In this document: positions 23,312 to 31,202 of the stretch, piece after piece
How positions within the stretch are numbered: position 1 is the first letter of the stretch
Layout of the letters: the number at the start of each line of letters is the position of its first letter
Assembly (NCBI GenBank): GCA_964359095.1
Contig: CAYHRJ010000002.1
Span: forward strand, 1-58,684
Direction of reading: 5' to 3'
From: JACRJW01 sp964359095
Lineage (GTDB): Bacteria; Patescibacteriota; Patescibacteriia; UBA9934; GWF2-40-263
DNA length: 58,684 nucleotides
The notes under the pieces: generated by a model
The model's input: the letters and a program-made list of their open reading frames with translations, nothing else
What the model was told of the DNA's origin: nothing
Database searches by the model: none
Program-made: the position numbers and the translations under genes

Positions 23312-24375
23312 ACAAGTGGTTGGTACAGCTCCTCGAAATAATGACGTGCGATATTGTCCCACGAGGAGTTCCCAACCTCCTTGAGCGCCTGGTCGGCGAG
23401 CTTTTTTTTGAGATTCGGATCGCCATGCAGTCGCCTGACGTTGTGGGCGAGTGCGTTTACATCTTCGACCTCTGCGAGCAGAACGGTTTCCCCGTCTCGC
23501 GCGATGTCTGGCACCATACCGACTCGAGTCGAGACAAGAGGGATCCCGCTTGCCCAAGCTTCCAGAAGGGATTTCGGTCCTCCTTCAAGTCGCGACGTGA
23601 TCAAGTAAACGTCCAGCGCATGGTACATCGATGGGAGCTCGTTGATGTGGTGAAGGTATGTGTGCACATACTCAATTCCGTATTCCTTGAGTCGGTGCTT
23701 CACGTAGCCGCGGGAAGGTCCGGTGAGCAGAACAAGAGGATTAAAGGCTTTGAGCCTGGCCAACGTCTCCACTAGAAGATCCGGTCCTTTGTTTAGCTTG
23801 GGCTCAAGACCCTCGCCCCAGCCAACACCATCTTTTTGAAAGGAGCCGATGACCAGCCGATCAGGTGCTATGCCGAGCCTTTCACGCACCGCGCGTTTTT
23901 GCTCCGGTGTCGCTGGAGTGAAGAGTGTTGTATCAACCCCAAGAGGGATCACGACGATTTTTTGTTCATCGATTCCAGCCTCAACGAGCGTGCGTTTGGT
24001 GGACTCACAGGACGTATGGATCGCGTGGAGTTCTTGCTGGATTTGAACAAGCCGTTTCACGCGCGGGTCGTCGTCTAGGATATGAAACCACGTGAGGATG
24101 ACGCGGTTGGATGGGTGTGGTTTGTTCCATCCGGTTTTCGTAAAGAAGGTATTCACGCTACCGAAATGGATAATTTGATTGTGTAGGAGACAAGGGCAGT
24201 AGGTGATGCGTGTTTTCACGAGATGTTGTTGGTTCAACGCTCGCGTGATTGATTCGCCGTCATGCTTGATTGACCAGTCATAGGTTTCGACGATATAAGC
24301 AAGTTTAAAACCACGCAGACCTGCGGTGAGGTTGCCGACGATGCCTTTGAGTCGAAGGAGGATGCGTTTCATCAT
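23308..24375 (-). CDS. GT4-family glycosyltransferase
   Basis: A 355-residue GT-B protein. The donor-binding domain has LVIGSFQKDGVGWGEGLE, NKGPDLLVETLARLKAF and SRLEGGPKSLLEAWASGIP. The start at 24375 is chosen because the stop of a short methyltransferase remnant overlaps it as ATGA, reproducing the coupling used throughout the operon. The downstream GT4 gene is coupled by another ATGA overlap. The enzyme likely acts on the same glycan as its neighbours. Confidence 0.88.
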   Translation of the reverse strand: MMKRILLRLKGIVGNLTAGLRGFKLAYIVETYDWSIKHDGESITRALNQQHLVKTRITYCPCLLHNQIIHFGSVNTFFTKTGWNKPHPSNRVILTWFHILDDDPRVKRLVQIQQELHAIHTSCESTKRTLVEAGIDEQKIVVIPLGVDTTLFTPATPEQKRAVRERLGIAPDRLVIGSFQKDGVGWGEGLEPKLNKGPDLLVETLARLKAFNPLVLLTGPSRGYVKHRLKEYGIEYVHTYLHHINELPSMYHALDVYLITSRLEGGPKSLLEAWASGIPLVSTRVGMVPDIARDGETVLLAEVEDVNALAHNVRRLHGDPNLKKKLADQALKEVGNSSWDNIARHYFEELYQPLV

Positions 24376-24431
24376 GAGAGAAGGCTGACGACCACCCAGA
24401 TTTCGCCAAGAAGTACGTCGTGGTGTGGAGT
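24372..24431 (-). pseudogene. C-terminal remnant of a methyltransferase
   Basis: On the minus strand, directly after the DUF5989 stop codon, the sequence reads LLGEIWVVVSLLS and then stops at 24372. This matches the C terminus FGEIWVVVSVV of the methyltransferase at 27641-28267, including an exact 21-bp DNA match. There is no start codon or upstream part, so it is a leftover tail. It retains the ATGA overlap with the GT4 gene, indicating that a full methyltransferase once preceded that gene. Confidence 0.7.
24387..24407. repeat. 21-bp direct repeat bounding the carbamoylation cassette, left copy
   Basis: Exact match to 27653-27673; both encode GEIWVVV on the minus strand. The interval between the copies holds exactly four genes: DUF5989, SGNH hydrolase, carbamoyltransferase and SxtJ-like. 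Confidence 0.9.
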
Positions 24432-24605
24432 CTAAAACAGTGTGTAAATAAACGGCGCGAGTGCCGAACCTTCGACGAACACCAAGACAATGCCCAACAG
24501 AATCAAGAAAACCATCACGGGTCCAATCCACCACTTTTTGTAGTGTCGCATGAAACCCCAAAGTTCATGAAAGATGGAAAGCTTGCTGTTTTTGAACATA
24601 GTCAT
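24432..24605 (-). CDS. DUF5989/SxtK-like small membrane protein
   Basis: A 57-residue protein whose start overlaps the SGNH hydrolase stop as ATGA. A basic/aromatic N-terminal segment (FHELWGFMRHYKKWWIGP) leads into one hydrophobic helix (VMVFLILLGIVLVFVEGSAL) and the conserved ending APFIYTLF, which is characteristic of DUF5989. Proteins of this kind, like SxtK, are repeatedly found beside NodU/SxtI-type carbamoyltransferases. The role is unknown; a membrane partner for the carbamoyl module is a reasonable guess. Confidence 0.8.
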   Translation of the reverse strand: MTMFKNSKLSIFHELWGFMRHYKKWWIGPVMVFLILLGIVLVFVEGSALAPFIYTLF

Positions 24606-25651
24606 TGCACGAGGTTATTTTGCTTCAAGAAGTGTAGCAGGTTTTGAGCCGTCAAGTAGTATCCGGTCGTGGATGGGTGGCCGTTCCAAGGGAGCAGATA
24701 GGTGAGGCGGGAATCGGCGTCGCGCAGGAAGGTCGAGGCGTCGAGCAAAGGGGTGTCGTATTTCTCGCCGAGTTCCACAACAAACGAAGCCATCTTTGTT
24801 TTCTCACCTTCGACAGGATCCAGGCTTACCATTCTCGCTTCAGGATAGAACAGGACAACGATCGGAATGCTGTGCTCCCTGGCAAGTGAAACGAACTGGG
24901 CGAACGCTCCCTCGTACGCTCCCTCGTACTCGCGGTTATCGCCGTAGAGGATTGACTCGTAGAGGGCGTCGTCTCCCTGTGCACGCGAGTCGAGTATATC
25001 CTGCGCTACACGAGCATTCTTCAATTTCACTAGCGCCGCCACGAAGTACGAATGGTCGTACAGGAAGTTTTTGACGACCCACTTCGCCTCCACCTTCCAG
25101 TCTCCCGTCTTTGGTCGCTTGAACAACCCGCGCTGAACCTTGCGTATGTCCGCAATGTCATTGAAGGTCACTTCAAGGATGATGAGGTCTGGATTCAATG
25201 TGATGCCTTTGTCTGTCAGATACGCAAGCTCGTCGGCAATCGTGTAGGACGCGATGCCAGCGTTCAGTACCTCAACCAGTTGTTCAGGGTTTTCTGATCG
25301 CAAGAGCTGTTCCAAGCGCGCTGGCCAGGTTTCATCATTCGCGACATACGGTCCAAACGTAAACGAATCACCGATGGCGAGGATCCGCAGAGTATCATCG
25401 TCAGTGACTGACGCGTCCTCATTGTTGCGTAACCCGAGATTGTTGGTGGAGACGACGTAAGGATGTTCCTCGGCTATCAACGAGAGGATCTCCTTGTTAG
25501 GCCGTAGGTCGCCACAACATTCAAACGAGTGGCCCCAGCCTTTGGTTCGCCTGATATCGACAAGTCCGCTGACTCGAACCAACAGTTCTAAAAGAATCAG
25601 GAGCACCATGCCCAATGCGAGGGAGAGGAGGATGTACCTACATCGAGTCAT
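24602..25651 (-). CDS. SGNH/GDSL-type hydrolase, membrane-anchored
   Basis: A 349-residue protein with an N-terminal signal anchor (ILLSLALGMVLLILLELLV). The SGNH blocks follow: LAIGDSFTFGP (Ser about 96), LNAGIASYTI, a block III-like EVTFNDIADI and a final PWNGHPSTTGYYL (His about 325). Where many family members carry an acidic residue two positions before the His (DGH), this one has Asn (NGH). Such enzymes add or remove acyl groups on sugars outside the membrane. It lies between the carbamoyltransferase and DUF5989 genes, with 2-base spacing and a 4-base overlap. Confidence 0.85.
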   Translation of the reverse strand: MTRCRYILLSLALGMVLLILLELLVRVSGLVDIRRTKGWGHSFECCGDLRPNKEILSLIAEEHPYVVSTNNLGLRNNEDASVTDDDTLRILAIGDSFTFGPYVANDETWPARLEQLLRSENPEQLVEVLNAGIASYTIADELAYLTDKGITLNPDLIILEVTFNDIADIRKVQRGLFKRPKTGDWKVEAKWVVKNFLYDHSYFVAALVKLKNARVAQDILDSRAQGDDALYESILYGDNREYEGAYEGAFAQFVSLAREHSIPIVVLFYPEARMVSLDPVEGEKTKMASFVVELGEKYDTPLLDASTFLRDADSRLTYLLPWNGHPSTTGYYLTAQNLLHFLKQNNLVQ

Positions 25652-25653
25652 GG

Positions 25654-27423
25654 CTAGTCAAGATTAAAGGTTTTGAGATAGCGTTCGCGATCTTCTGGAC
25701 GGATCAGATGAATATTCTCCGACTTGCTGACGCGATACGATCCAATGAAGAGATCATCCATGTCCGTGTTTAGGAAACACTGGATAGCATCTTGCGGACT
25801 GCAAACAATCGGCTCGCCGCGCACGTTGAAGGACGTATTGATGAGCAAAGGACAGCCTGTGATATCACCAAATGTCTGAATAAGGTTATAATACATCGGA
25901 TTTTGTTCTCTGTTGATGGTTTGAAGTCGCGCGGAGTTATCGACATGTGTTACTGCCGGGATGTCCTTCGTCTTTGTTTGAGCCGTGAGTAACATAAATG
26001 GGCTCGGACAGACGTTATCAAAGTAGTCTGAGCTCTTGTCTTCCAGTACAGATGGGGCAAATGGTCGGAAACTCTCTCGGAATTTGATTTTGAGGTTCAC
26101 GCGTTGCCAGTTTTCCTTTTTACGCGGGTCCGCGAGGATCGAGCGGTTGCCAAGAGCTCGGGGTCCGAATTCCATTCGTCCATGAAACCAGCCGACGACA
26201 TGATTGTTCGCGATAAGGCGCGCGGCCGTTTTTATGAGAGCGTCTCGATCTTGCTTGTGGCAGACAATTTTCTGTGACTCCAGTGCCTCCTTAATTTCAT
26301 GGTCGCTGAATGCCGGTCCCAAGTAGGTGTGCTTCATTTCAAATGAACGAGGATTATTAAAGACGGTATGAGACATATAAAGCGCCGCACCAAGCGCACC
26401 ACCAGCATCTCCAGCCGCTGGTTGGATGAAGATGCGTTTGAACGGTGATTGTTTGAGAATTTTTTCGTTCACAACACAATTCAGAGCTACGCCACCGGCC
26501 AAACAGAGGTTTTCCGATGGGTGAAGTTCGTAGGCATGCTTCACGATCCCAAGCACGGCTTCCTCTGTGATGCGTTGCAAGGAGGCAGCGATGTCTTTTT
26601 CGCGTTGGGTGAGTGGAGATTCAGGTTGTCTTGGAGGAGCACCAAACAACCGATCGAATTTTTTATTGGTCATGGTCAGCCCATAGGTGTAGGCGAAATA
26701 CCTTTGATCGAGTTGGTAACTTCCGTCTGGATTCAGCTGGATTAGCTTACGCATAGCTGAGTCATATGGTTCAGGATCACCGTAGGGTGCTAATCCCATG
26801 ACTTTATACTCAGCGCTGTTTACTTTGAAACCGAGATAATACGTCAGTGCCGAATAGAGCAATCCCAATGAGTCAGGGAAGTGGATCGATTCGGTGATGG
26901 TGAGATCGTCGCCTTTCCCATATCCGATCGTGGTCGTTTCCCACTCGCCGACACCGTCGATGGTCACGACGACGGCTTCCTCAAATCCCGAAGGGTAAAA
27001 CGCGCTAGCGGCGTGTGAGAGATGGTGTTCGCTAAAAAGGATTGGTCCTGAGTAGCCGAGTGTTTTTTGAATTGTCTGTTTCACCCAGAGCTTCGATTTC
27101 ATCCAAACAGGAATCGCTTTGAGGAATGTCTTGAGTCCGTGCGGCCATGTGTACACGAATGTTTCCAGAAGACGGTCGAATTTCAAAATAGGCTTTTCGT
27201 AAAAGACGACGTAGTCGATATCTTGGATTGTCAGACCTGCTTCTTTTAGACAGTAATCGATCGCATTTGTCGGAAAGTGTTCGTCGTGTTTTTTTCGTGT
27301 AAATCGTTCCTCTTGCGCGGCAGCGACGAGCTCACCGTCTTTCAGGATAGCTACGGCGGCATCATGATAGTCAAAGGAAAGGCCGAGAATTGTTTTGGAT
27401 GTTGAGGCGGCGATATTCCCCAT
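25654..27423 (-). CDS. NodU/TobZ/SxtI-family O-carbamoyltransferase
   Basis: A 589-residue enzyme from the ATG at 27423. The N-terminal Kae1-like domain has ILGLSFDYHDAAVAILKDG, the metal-binding EHHLSHAASAFYPSGF, VVTIDGVGEWETT and LCLAGGVALNCVVNEKI. The C-terminal domain has GRMEFGPRALGNRSILADP, the ATP/carbamoyl-phosphate site region, and FNVRGEPIVCSP. The family transfers a carbamoyl group from carbamoyl phosphate, via carbamoyl-AMP, to a hydroxyl of a sugar or small molecule. In this operon a glycan sugar is the likely acceptor. The extension to 27483 overlaps the SxtJ-like gene and is rejected. Confidence 0.95.
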   Translation of the reverse strand: MGNIAASTSKTILGLSFDYHDAAVAILKDGELVAAAQEERFTRKKHDEHFPTNAIDYCLKEAGLTIQDIDYVVFYEKPILKFDRLLETFVYTWPHGLKTFLKAIPVWMKSKLWVKQTIQKTLGYSGPILFSEHHLSHAASAFYPSGFEEAVVVTIDGVGEWETTTIGYGKGDDLTITESIHFPDSLGLLYSALTYYLGFKVNSAEYKVMGLAPYGDPEPYDSAMRKLIQLNPDGSYQLDQRYFAYTYGLTMTNKKFDRLFGAPPRQPESPLTQREKDIAASLQRITEEAVLGIVKHAYELHPSENLCLAGGVALNCVVNEKILKQSPFKRIFIQPAAGDAGGALGAALYMSHTVFNNPRSFEMKHTYLGPAFSDHEIKEALESQKIVCHKQDRDALIKTAARLIANNHVVGWFHGRMEFGPRALGNRSILADPRKKENWQRVNLKIKFRESFRPFAPSVLEDKSSDYFDNVCPSPFMLLTAQTKTKDIPAVTHVDNSARLQTINREQNPMYYNLIQTFGDITGCPLLINTSFNVRGEPIVCSPQDAIQCFLNTDMDDLFIGSYRVSKSENIHLIRPEDRERYLKTFNLD

Positions 27424-27425
27424 AC

Positions 27426-27644
27426 TTAATACTGATGCGACGCCCAGTCCATGGTCGGATCTAAAGACTCTTTTTTTATCCAACCCTTATGATGTGGTTG
27501 AAACATTGACACGCTTCGTTTGGCCAAAGCGATGACCCCAATGATTACAAGATAAAAAACAGTAAGCAATATAACAGCGTTAATTTTGCCAATCGTGTGT
27601 GCAAAACGCATCCAAAGTTTTTTTGCTTGTTGGAGGATTTTCAT
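27426..27644 (-). CDS. SxtJ-like small membrane protein
   Basis: A 72-residue protein: a basic amphipathic start (KILQQAKKLWMRFAHTIGK), one strong hydrophobic helix (INAVILLTVFYLVIIGVIAL) and a polar tail (DPTMDWASHQY). This is the arrangement of SxtJ-type proteins found next to NodU/SxtI carbamoyltransferases, here in a short form. Its function is unknown. It overlaps the upstream methyltransferase stop as ATGA and ends 2 bases before the carbamoyltransferase start, so expression is tightly coupled. Confidence 0.75.
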   Translation of the reverse strand: MKILQQAKKLWMRFAHTIGKINAVILLTVFYLVIIGVIALAKRSVSMFQPHHKGWIKKESLDPTMDWASHQY

Positions 27645-28267
27645 ACTACAGAGACGACCACCCAGATTTCGCCGAATTGAATTGACTGGGATTGTATCAC
27701 GAGCCCAGCACGCGCAAGTTCCTGGGTGAAATTTTCGAGGGTGTATTCAGTGAAGTGTGTCTTGTCGAGTCGGAACTCGAGTCCGAGTTCTTTTTTGTAC
27801 AGCGTGATCCAATCGCGGTCGATCATTGGGACGCGGATGAGAAATGTGGGAGCGAGGGGGGTGATGTGTGTGAGAAATTCAACGCGATGTTCGATGTGTT
27901 CCAGGACGTTGGAGAGGACAACGACGTCAAAGGTCTGTTCAGGGGAGAGAGTTATTGCGTCTGCGATTTTGTAGGTAAGGTTTGGCGCAGCGAATTGTCC
28001 TTGCCACGCTGATTGATGTTTTGGATTGAGATCGATTCCCAGGACTCGCTTCGCTTTTTTGGCGAGATCAAATGCGAGCGCCCCGTTGCCGCAGCCGATG
28101 TCGAGCACGCGGTTGCTTTCACGAATGTGGTCGAGAAAAAACTGGTGGTAGTTCATGAGCCGATGCTTGGGATGCAAACCACCCTCAGCCTTGATGGCGA
28201 ATGTGCTTGCAAGTTTGTAGCTCAGGTTGTGCAATCCTAGGGACAGTCGGACAAGGAGTGTGTACAT
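27641..28267 (-). CDS. Class I SAM methyltransferase
   Basis: A 208-residue protein from the ATG at 28267. It carries NRVLDIGCGNGALAFDLA, KRVLGIDLNPKHQSAW and DVVVLSNVLEHIEHRVEFL. Its C terminus FGEIWVVVSVV is encoded by the 21-bp sequence that recurs at 24387-24407. Before the carbamoylation cassette arrived, this gene probably lay directly upstream of the GT4 gene at 24375. The longer start at 28327 is rejected because it would overlap the preceding gene by 58 bases. Confidence 0.88.
   Translation of the reverse strand: MYTLLVRLSLGLHNLSYKLASTFAIKAEGGLHPKHRLMNYHQFFLDHIRESNRVLDIGCGNGALAFDLAKKAKRVLGIDLNPKHQSAWQGQFAAPNLTYKIADAITLSPEQTFDVVVLSNVLEHIEHRVEFLTHITPLAPTFLIRVPMIDRDWITLYKKELGLEFRLDKTHFTEYTLENFTQELARAGLVIQSQSIQFGEIWVVVSVV
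27653..27673. repeat. 21-bp direct repeat bounding the carbamoylation cassette, right copy
   Basis: Located at the 3' end of the intact methyltransferase gene and identical to 24387-24407. See the left copy. Confidence 0.9.
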
Positions 28268-28269
28268 AA

Positions 28270-29064
28270 TCAAGCGGTTTTTCTCAGAACGAGAACGGTC
28301 ATGTGGCCAGTCCATCGACCCAAGCATACGGTGAGTAGAAGACGAAATCCGCGGGCGAGGAAGTTTTTGCTCTTGTAGAGTTTTTGGAGCACGAGATGCA
28401 GGAAAGGAAGTTCATCTTTTAATCCTTTGAGCGCATCGTACAAGTAGATTCTCTCAAGCTCAAATCCTTGGCCGGCGAGTTCGCGAGTGACGATGTCTTG
28501 ATCGAGCATGAATTCGTAAAAGTCGTTTGTGTTTGTTGATGGGGAGAGGAGTGGATAGCGGTTCAATCGTGCTTTGAGTTTTCGCAGAGGTGACATCACA
28601 GGAAACGAAAGAAAAAAAATACCACCAGGCTTGAGAATACGATGCGCTTCTTTTACGATCTCTTCGTAGCCATTCCAAAAGTGTTCGATCACACCCAAGG
28701 ACCAGTACGCGTCAAAATAGGCGTCAGCGAAGTTTGTGTGCTTTACATCTTGAACGGACAACTTGAGATTGGGGAGCATTTCCCGGACAGCTTGGATTGT
28801 CTCAGCGGCGTAATCGATTCCGTACGCATCATATCCCCATTTCTGTAAGCAGGAGACAACCTCTCCCGTCCCGCATCCTCCGTCCAGAATCCGACCACCT
28901 TTGGGCGCATACTGTTTGGTGAACCGTTCAATGAAGTGATGTGTTTTTCCAGAGCTCACCCGTTCCTTGATGTTTTCTTTTTTCCATTGAGTATCCCAAA
29001 AGTCTGAGGTTGCTGCCTTTTCAAAGACGGCTAGGCGTTTGTTTGTGGCGTCGTAGAGAGTCAT
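28270..29064 (-). CDS. Class I SAM methyltransferase
   Basis: A 264-residue protein with GGRILDGGCGTGEVVSCLQ, YDAYGIDYAAETIQAV and AYWSLGVIEHFWNGYEEIV, then AHRILKPGGIFFLSFPV, all typical of Methyltransf_11-like enzymes. The C-terminal part is basic and hydrophobic. It probably modifies a lipid-linked sugar. Its start overlaps the GT4 stop as ATGA. Confidence 0.88.
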   Translation of the reverse strand: MTLYDATNKRLAVFEKAATSDFWDTQWKKENIKERVSSGKTHHFIERFTKQYAPKGGRILDGGCGTGEVVSCLQKWGYDAYGIDYAAETIQAVREMLPNLKLSVQDVKHTNFADAYFDAYWSLGVIEHFWNGYEEIVKEAHRILKPGGIFFLSFPVMSPLRKLKARLNRYPLLSPSTNTNDFYEFMLDQDIVTRELAGQGFELERIYLYDALKGLKDELPFLHLVLQKLYKSKNFLARGFRLLLTVCLGRWTGHMTVLVLRKTA

Positions 29065-30179
29065 AGTCTCATGGAGTGCAGAAGGTTGCCCTCTGTCTGG
29101 ACCATGTTGGATAAGGAGACTGTTTCAAGAATGGTTTGACGCGCAGATCCTCCGAGTCGTTGTTGTGTGACTGGATCGTTCATGAGTCGTTTGATGGCTT
29201 CACGAATCGATTCAGAACTCGGTTCACACAAGATGCCATTCTTACCATCCTCGATGATCGACCGGATTCCTTCCACGTTTGTTCCAATCACGGGAAGTCC
29301 ACACGCCATGGCTTCAAGCAAGACTTTTGGATTGCCTTCGTACAAAGAGGGAAGGATGAATAGTTCGCACGCGTTCAGCGCAGCGGGGAGTTCGTCGTTG
29401 GCGATCTTGCCGCGGAAATTTGCACGGACGTTGAGTTCTTGAGCGTGCTGTTCAAGCTCGTCACGCAGAGATCCTTCACCGTAGAATACCAGATGTGCGT
29501 TAGTCCCTTGCACGGCTGCCACAAGATTCATCAGATTTTTTTGTGGCTCAAGACGACCGACAAAACAAATCGATCTTGGTTTTTTTTCGATCACGAGTGG
29601 CTTGAATAGATTGGTGTCAACGTAGTTTGGGATGACGTGGATTTTTTGTGGCGGGATTCTGTATCTCCACGCAACAGATTCAGCATCCGCGTGAGTTGCG
29701 ACGATGATCGTTGTGGCTGTGTCATATGTGACTTTCTCGATCACGTTCACCATCCATTGTTTGATGGCAGGAGCCTGCTGGTGCTTGAGAAACGTTGACC
29801 ATTGGTATCCGCAGCGCACGATCAGTGGTTTTCTTGAGATCCAGTGTGCGATGAGTGCCGGAATCGCTCCAGCCATTTGGTGGATGCGGATCGCGTCTGT
29901 GTGCTTGATCTGTTTCCAGTAGATGAGTGGCAAGAGGAAGCTGTAGAGGAGGTTTGGAAGTGGGAGTCGTTTCGGAAAGACGCGGATGTTGAGACCGAGT
30001 TGTTCTCGATAGCGATCATCATGGGCGCCGTAAGTGAAGAACCAGACCTCACCGACATGGCTTGCGAGTTCCTGATAGAAATGAACCTCACGCGAAAACA
30101 TTCCGCGCTTATCCCAGAGTTCTAAAGAAACGCCATGTGTGAAAAAGACAGCGATGGTTTTTTTACCTTCACGCTCCAT
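29061..30179 (-). CDS. GT4-family glycosyltransferase
   Basis: A 372-residue GT-B protein from the ATG at 30179. The N-terminal domain includes GMFSREVHFYQELASHV. The C-terminal domain shows SICFVGRLEPQKNLMNLVAA, then LFILPSLYEGNPKVLLEAMA, with the conserved Glu pair, and CGLPVIGTNVEG. It overlaps the epimerase gene by 11 bases. The longer ATG at 30248 is not favoured because it would overlap the epimerase by 80 bases. Confidence 0.9.
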   Translation of the reverse strand: MEREGKKTIAVFFTHGVSLELWDKRGMFSREVHFYQELASHVGEVWFFTYGAHDDRYREQLGLNIRVFPKRLPLPNLLYSFLLPLIYWKQIKHTDAIRIHQMAGAIPALIAHWISRKPLIVRCGYQWSTFLKHQQAPAIKQWMVNVIEKVTYDTATTIIVATHADAESVAWRYRIPPQKIHVIPNYVDTNLFKPLVIEKKPRSICFVGRLEPQKNLMNLVAAVQGTNAHLVFYGEGSLRDELEQHAQELNVRANFRGKIANDELPAALNACELFILPSLYEGNPKVLLEAMACGLPVIGTNVEGIRSIIEDGKNGILCEPSSESIREAIKRLMNDPVTQQRLGGSARQTILETVSLSNMVQTEGNLLHSMRL

Positions 30180-31131
30180 AGTAACTCCTGTACCACGCGA
30201 CAAAAGCAGGAACGCCTTCCTCCAAAGAGACCAGTGGCTTCCATTCAAGCAGTGTCTTGGCTTGGGAAATGTCTGCCCATGTTTGTTTTACATCGCCTGG
30301 TTGCATGTCGAGGAAGCGTTTTTCGATCGTCTTGCCCGCGGCATGCTCGATGAGCTCGATCATGTGCATCAGAGGCTCGGATACCCCTCGACCTAGGTTG
30401 AGTATGGCCCACGGCAGGTTTTTTTCCAAGGCTTTCACAATGCCGTCCGCGATATCGTCGATGTAGGTGAAGTCTCGTGACATTTCTCCTTGGCCGTAGA
30501 CATCGATTGATTTCCCTTCGAGTGCGGCTTTTGTAAAAGCGAAAAACGCCATGTCTGGGCGCCCCCACGGTCCGTACACGGTAAAGAAACGCAGGCAAGT
30601 GATGGGGAGATTGTACAGATGATGATACGAGTACGCCATCAGTTCACAGGCTCGCTTGGTAGCGGCGTAGAGGGAGATCGGTTGGTCAGCAACGTCTGTT
30701 TCTTTGACCGGATAGTGTGCGGCGTCGCCATAGACAGAGGAGCTTGAGGCCATGACGATGCCTTTCACCTGAAACTCGCGAGCGAGTTCGAGAATCGTGA
30801 GTGTGCCCATCAAGTTTGACTGGCCGTACACGAATGGATCTTGTGCGGCATAGCGCACGCCAGCCTGAGCCCCCAGGTGGCAAATGAGATCTGGTTTGTG
30901 CTTCTTAAAAATTTCGCGCATGATCGTCGCGTCCTGGATGTCGTTTCTGTAGAGTGTAAATGGCAGATCTTTGAGGAGTGTGGCGATTCTGGCTTCTTTG
31001 AGCGATTGGTCGTAATAAGCATTAAAATTGTCAACGATGATGACTTCACAGTCTTCTTCAATCAATCGTTTGGCCACCGTCGAGCCAATAAACCCCGCGC
31101 CGCCTGTGATAAGAATGGTTAGGTTCTGCAT
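30169..31131 (-). CDS. NAD-dependent nucleotide-sugar epimerase (UDP-glucuronate 4-epimerase-like)
   Basis: A 320-residue extended short-chain dehydrogenase. It has the NAD-binding GGAGFIGS at residues 10-17, CHLGAQAGVRYAAQDPFVY, the catalytic SSSVYG and the YAATK (YxxxK) pair, plus FFTVYGPWGRPDMAFFAF, which resembles the glucuronate-epimerase subgroup. It would supply an activated sugar for the glycan. It is the first gene of the leftward polysaccharide operon and lies head to head with the first Wzy-like gene. Confidence 0.9.
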   Translation of the reverse strand: MQNLTILITGGAGFIGSTVAKRLIEEDCEVIIVDNFNAYYDQSLKEARIATLLKDLPFTLYRNDIQDATIMREIFKKHKPDLICHLGAQAGVRYAAQDPFVYGQSNLMGTLTILELAREFQVKGIVMASSSSVYGDAAHYPVKETDVADQPISLYAATKRACELMAYSYHHLYNLPITCLRFFTVYGPWGRPDMAFFAFTKAALEGKSIDVYGQGEMSRDFTYIDDIADGIVKALEKNLPWAILNLGRGVSEPLMHMIELIEHAAGKTIEKRFLDMQPGDVKQTWADISQAKTLLEWKPLVSLEEGVPAFVAWYRSYYGA

Positions 31132-31142
31132 AACAACGGCAT

Positions 31143-31171
31143 TTTACATGCTTTAAAAAAAAGGACACAAT
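31143..31171 (+). promoter_or_regulatory. Candidate promoter for the Wzy-like genes
   Basis: TTTACA (31143-31148), 17-base spacer, CACAAT (31166-31171), 32 bases before the start codon. It lies in the 71-base divergent region between the epimerase and the Wzy-like gene. The -10 match is moderate. Confidence 0.45.
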
Positions 31172-31202
31172 GCTAGATGCAGAGAAGGTCGCGTTGGTTA
31201 CT

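Noticed and set aside
24432..27644. A saxitoxin-type biosynthetic cluster
   Set aside because: Only the carbamoyltransferase and its two small companions are present. There is no polyketide-like starter enzyme, amidinotransferase or oxygenase; the surrounding genes are for glycan synthesis.
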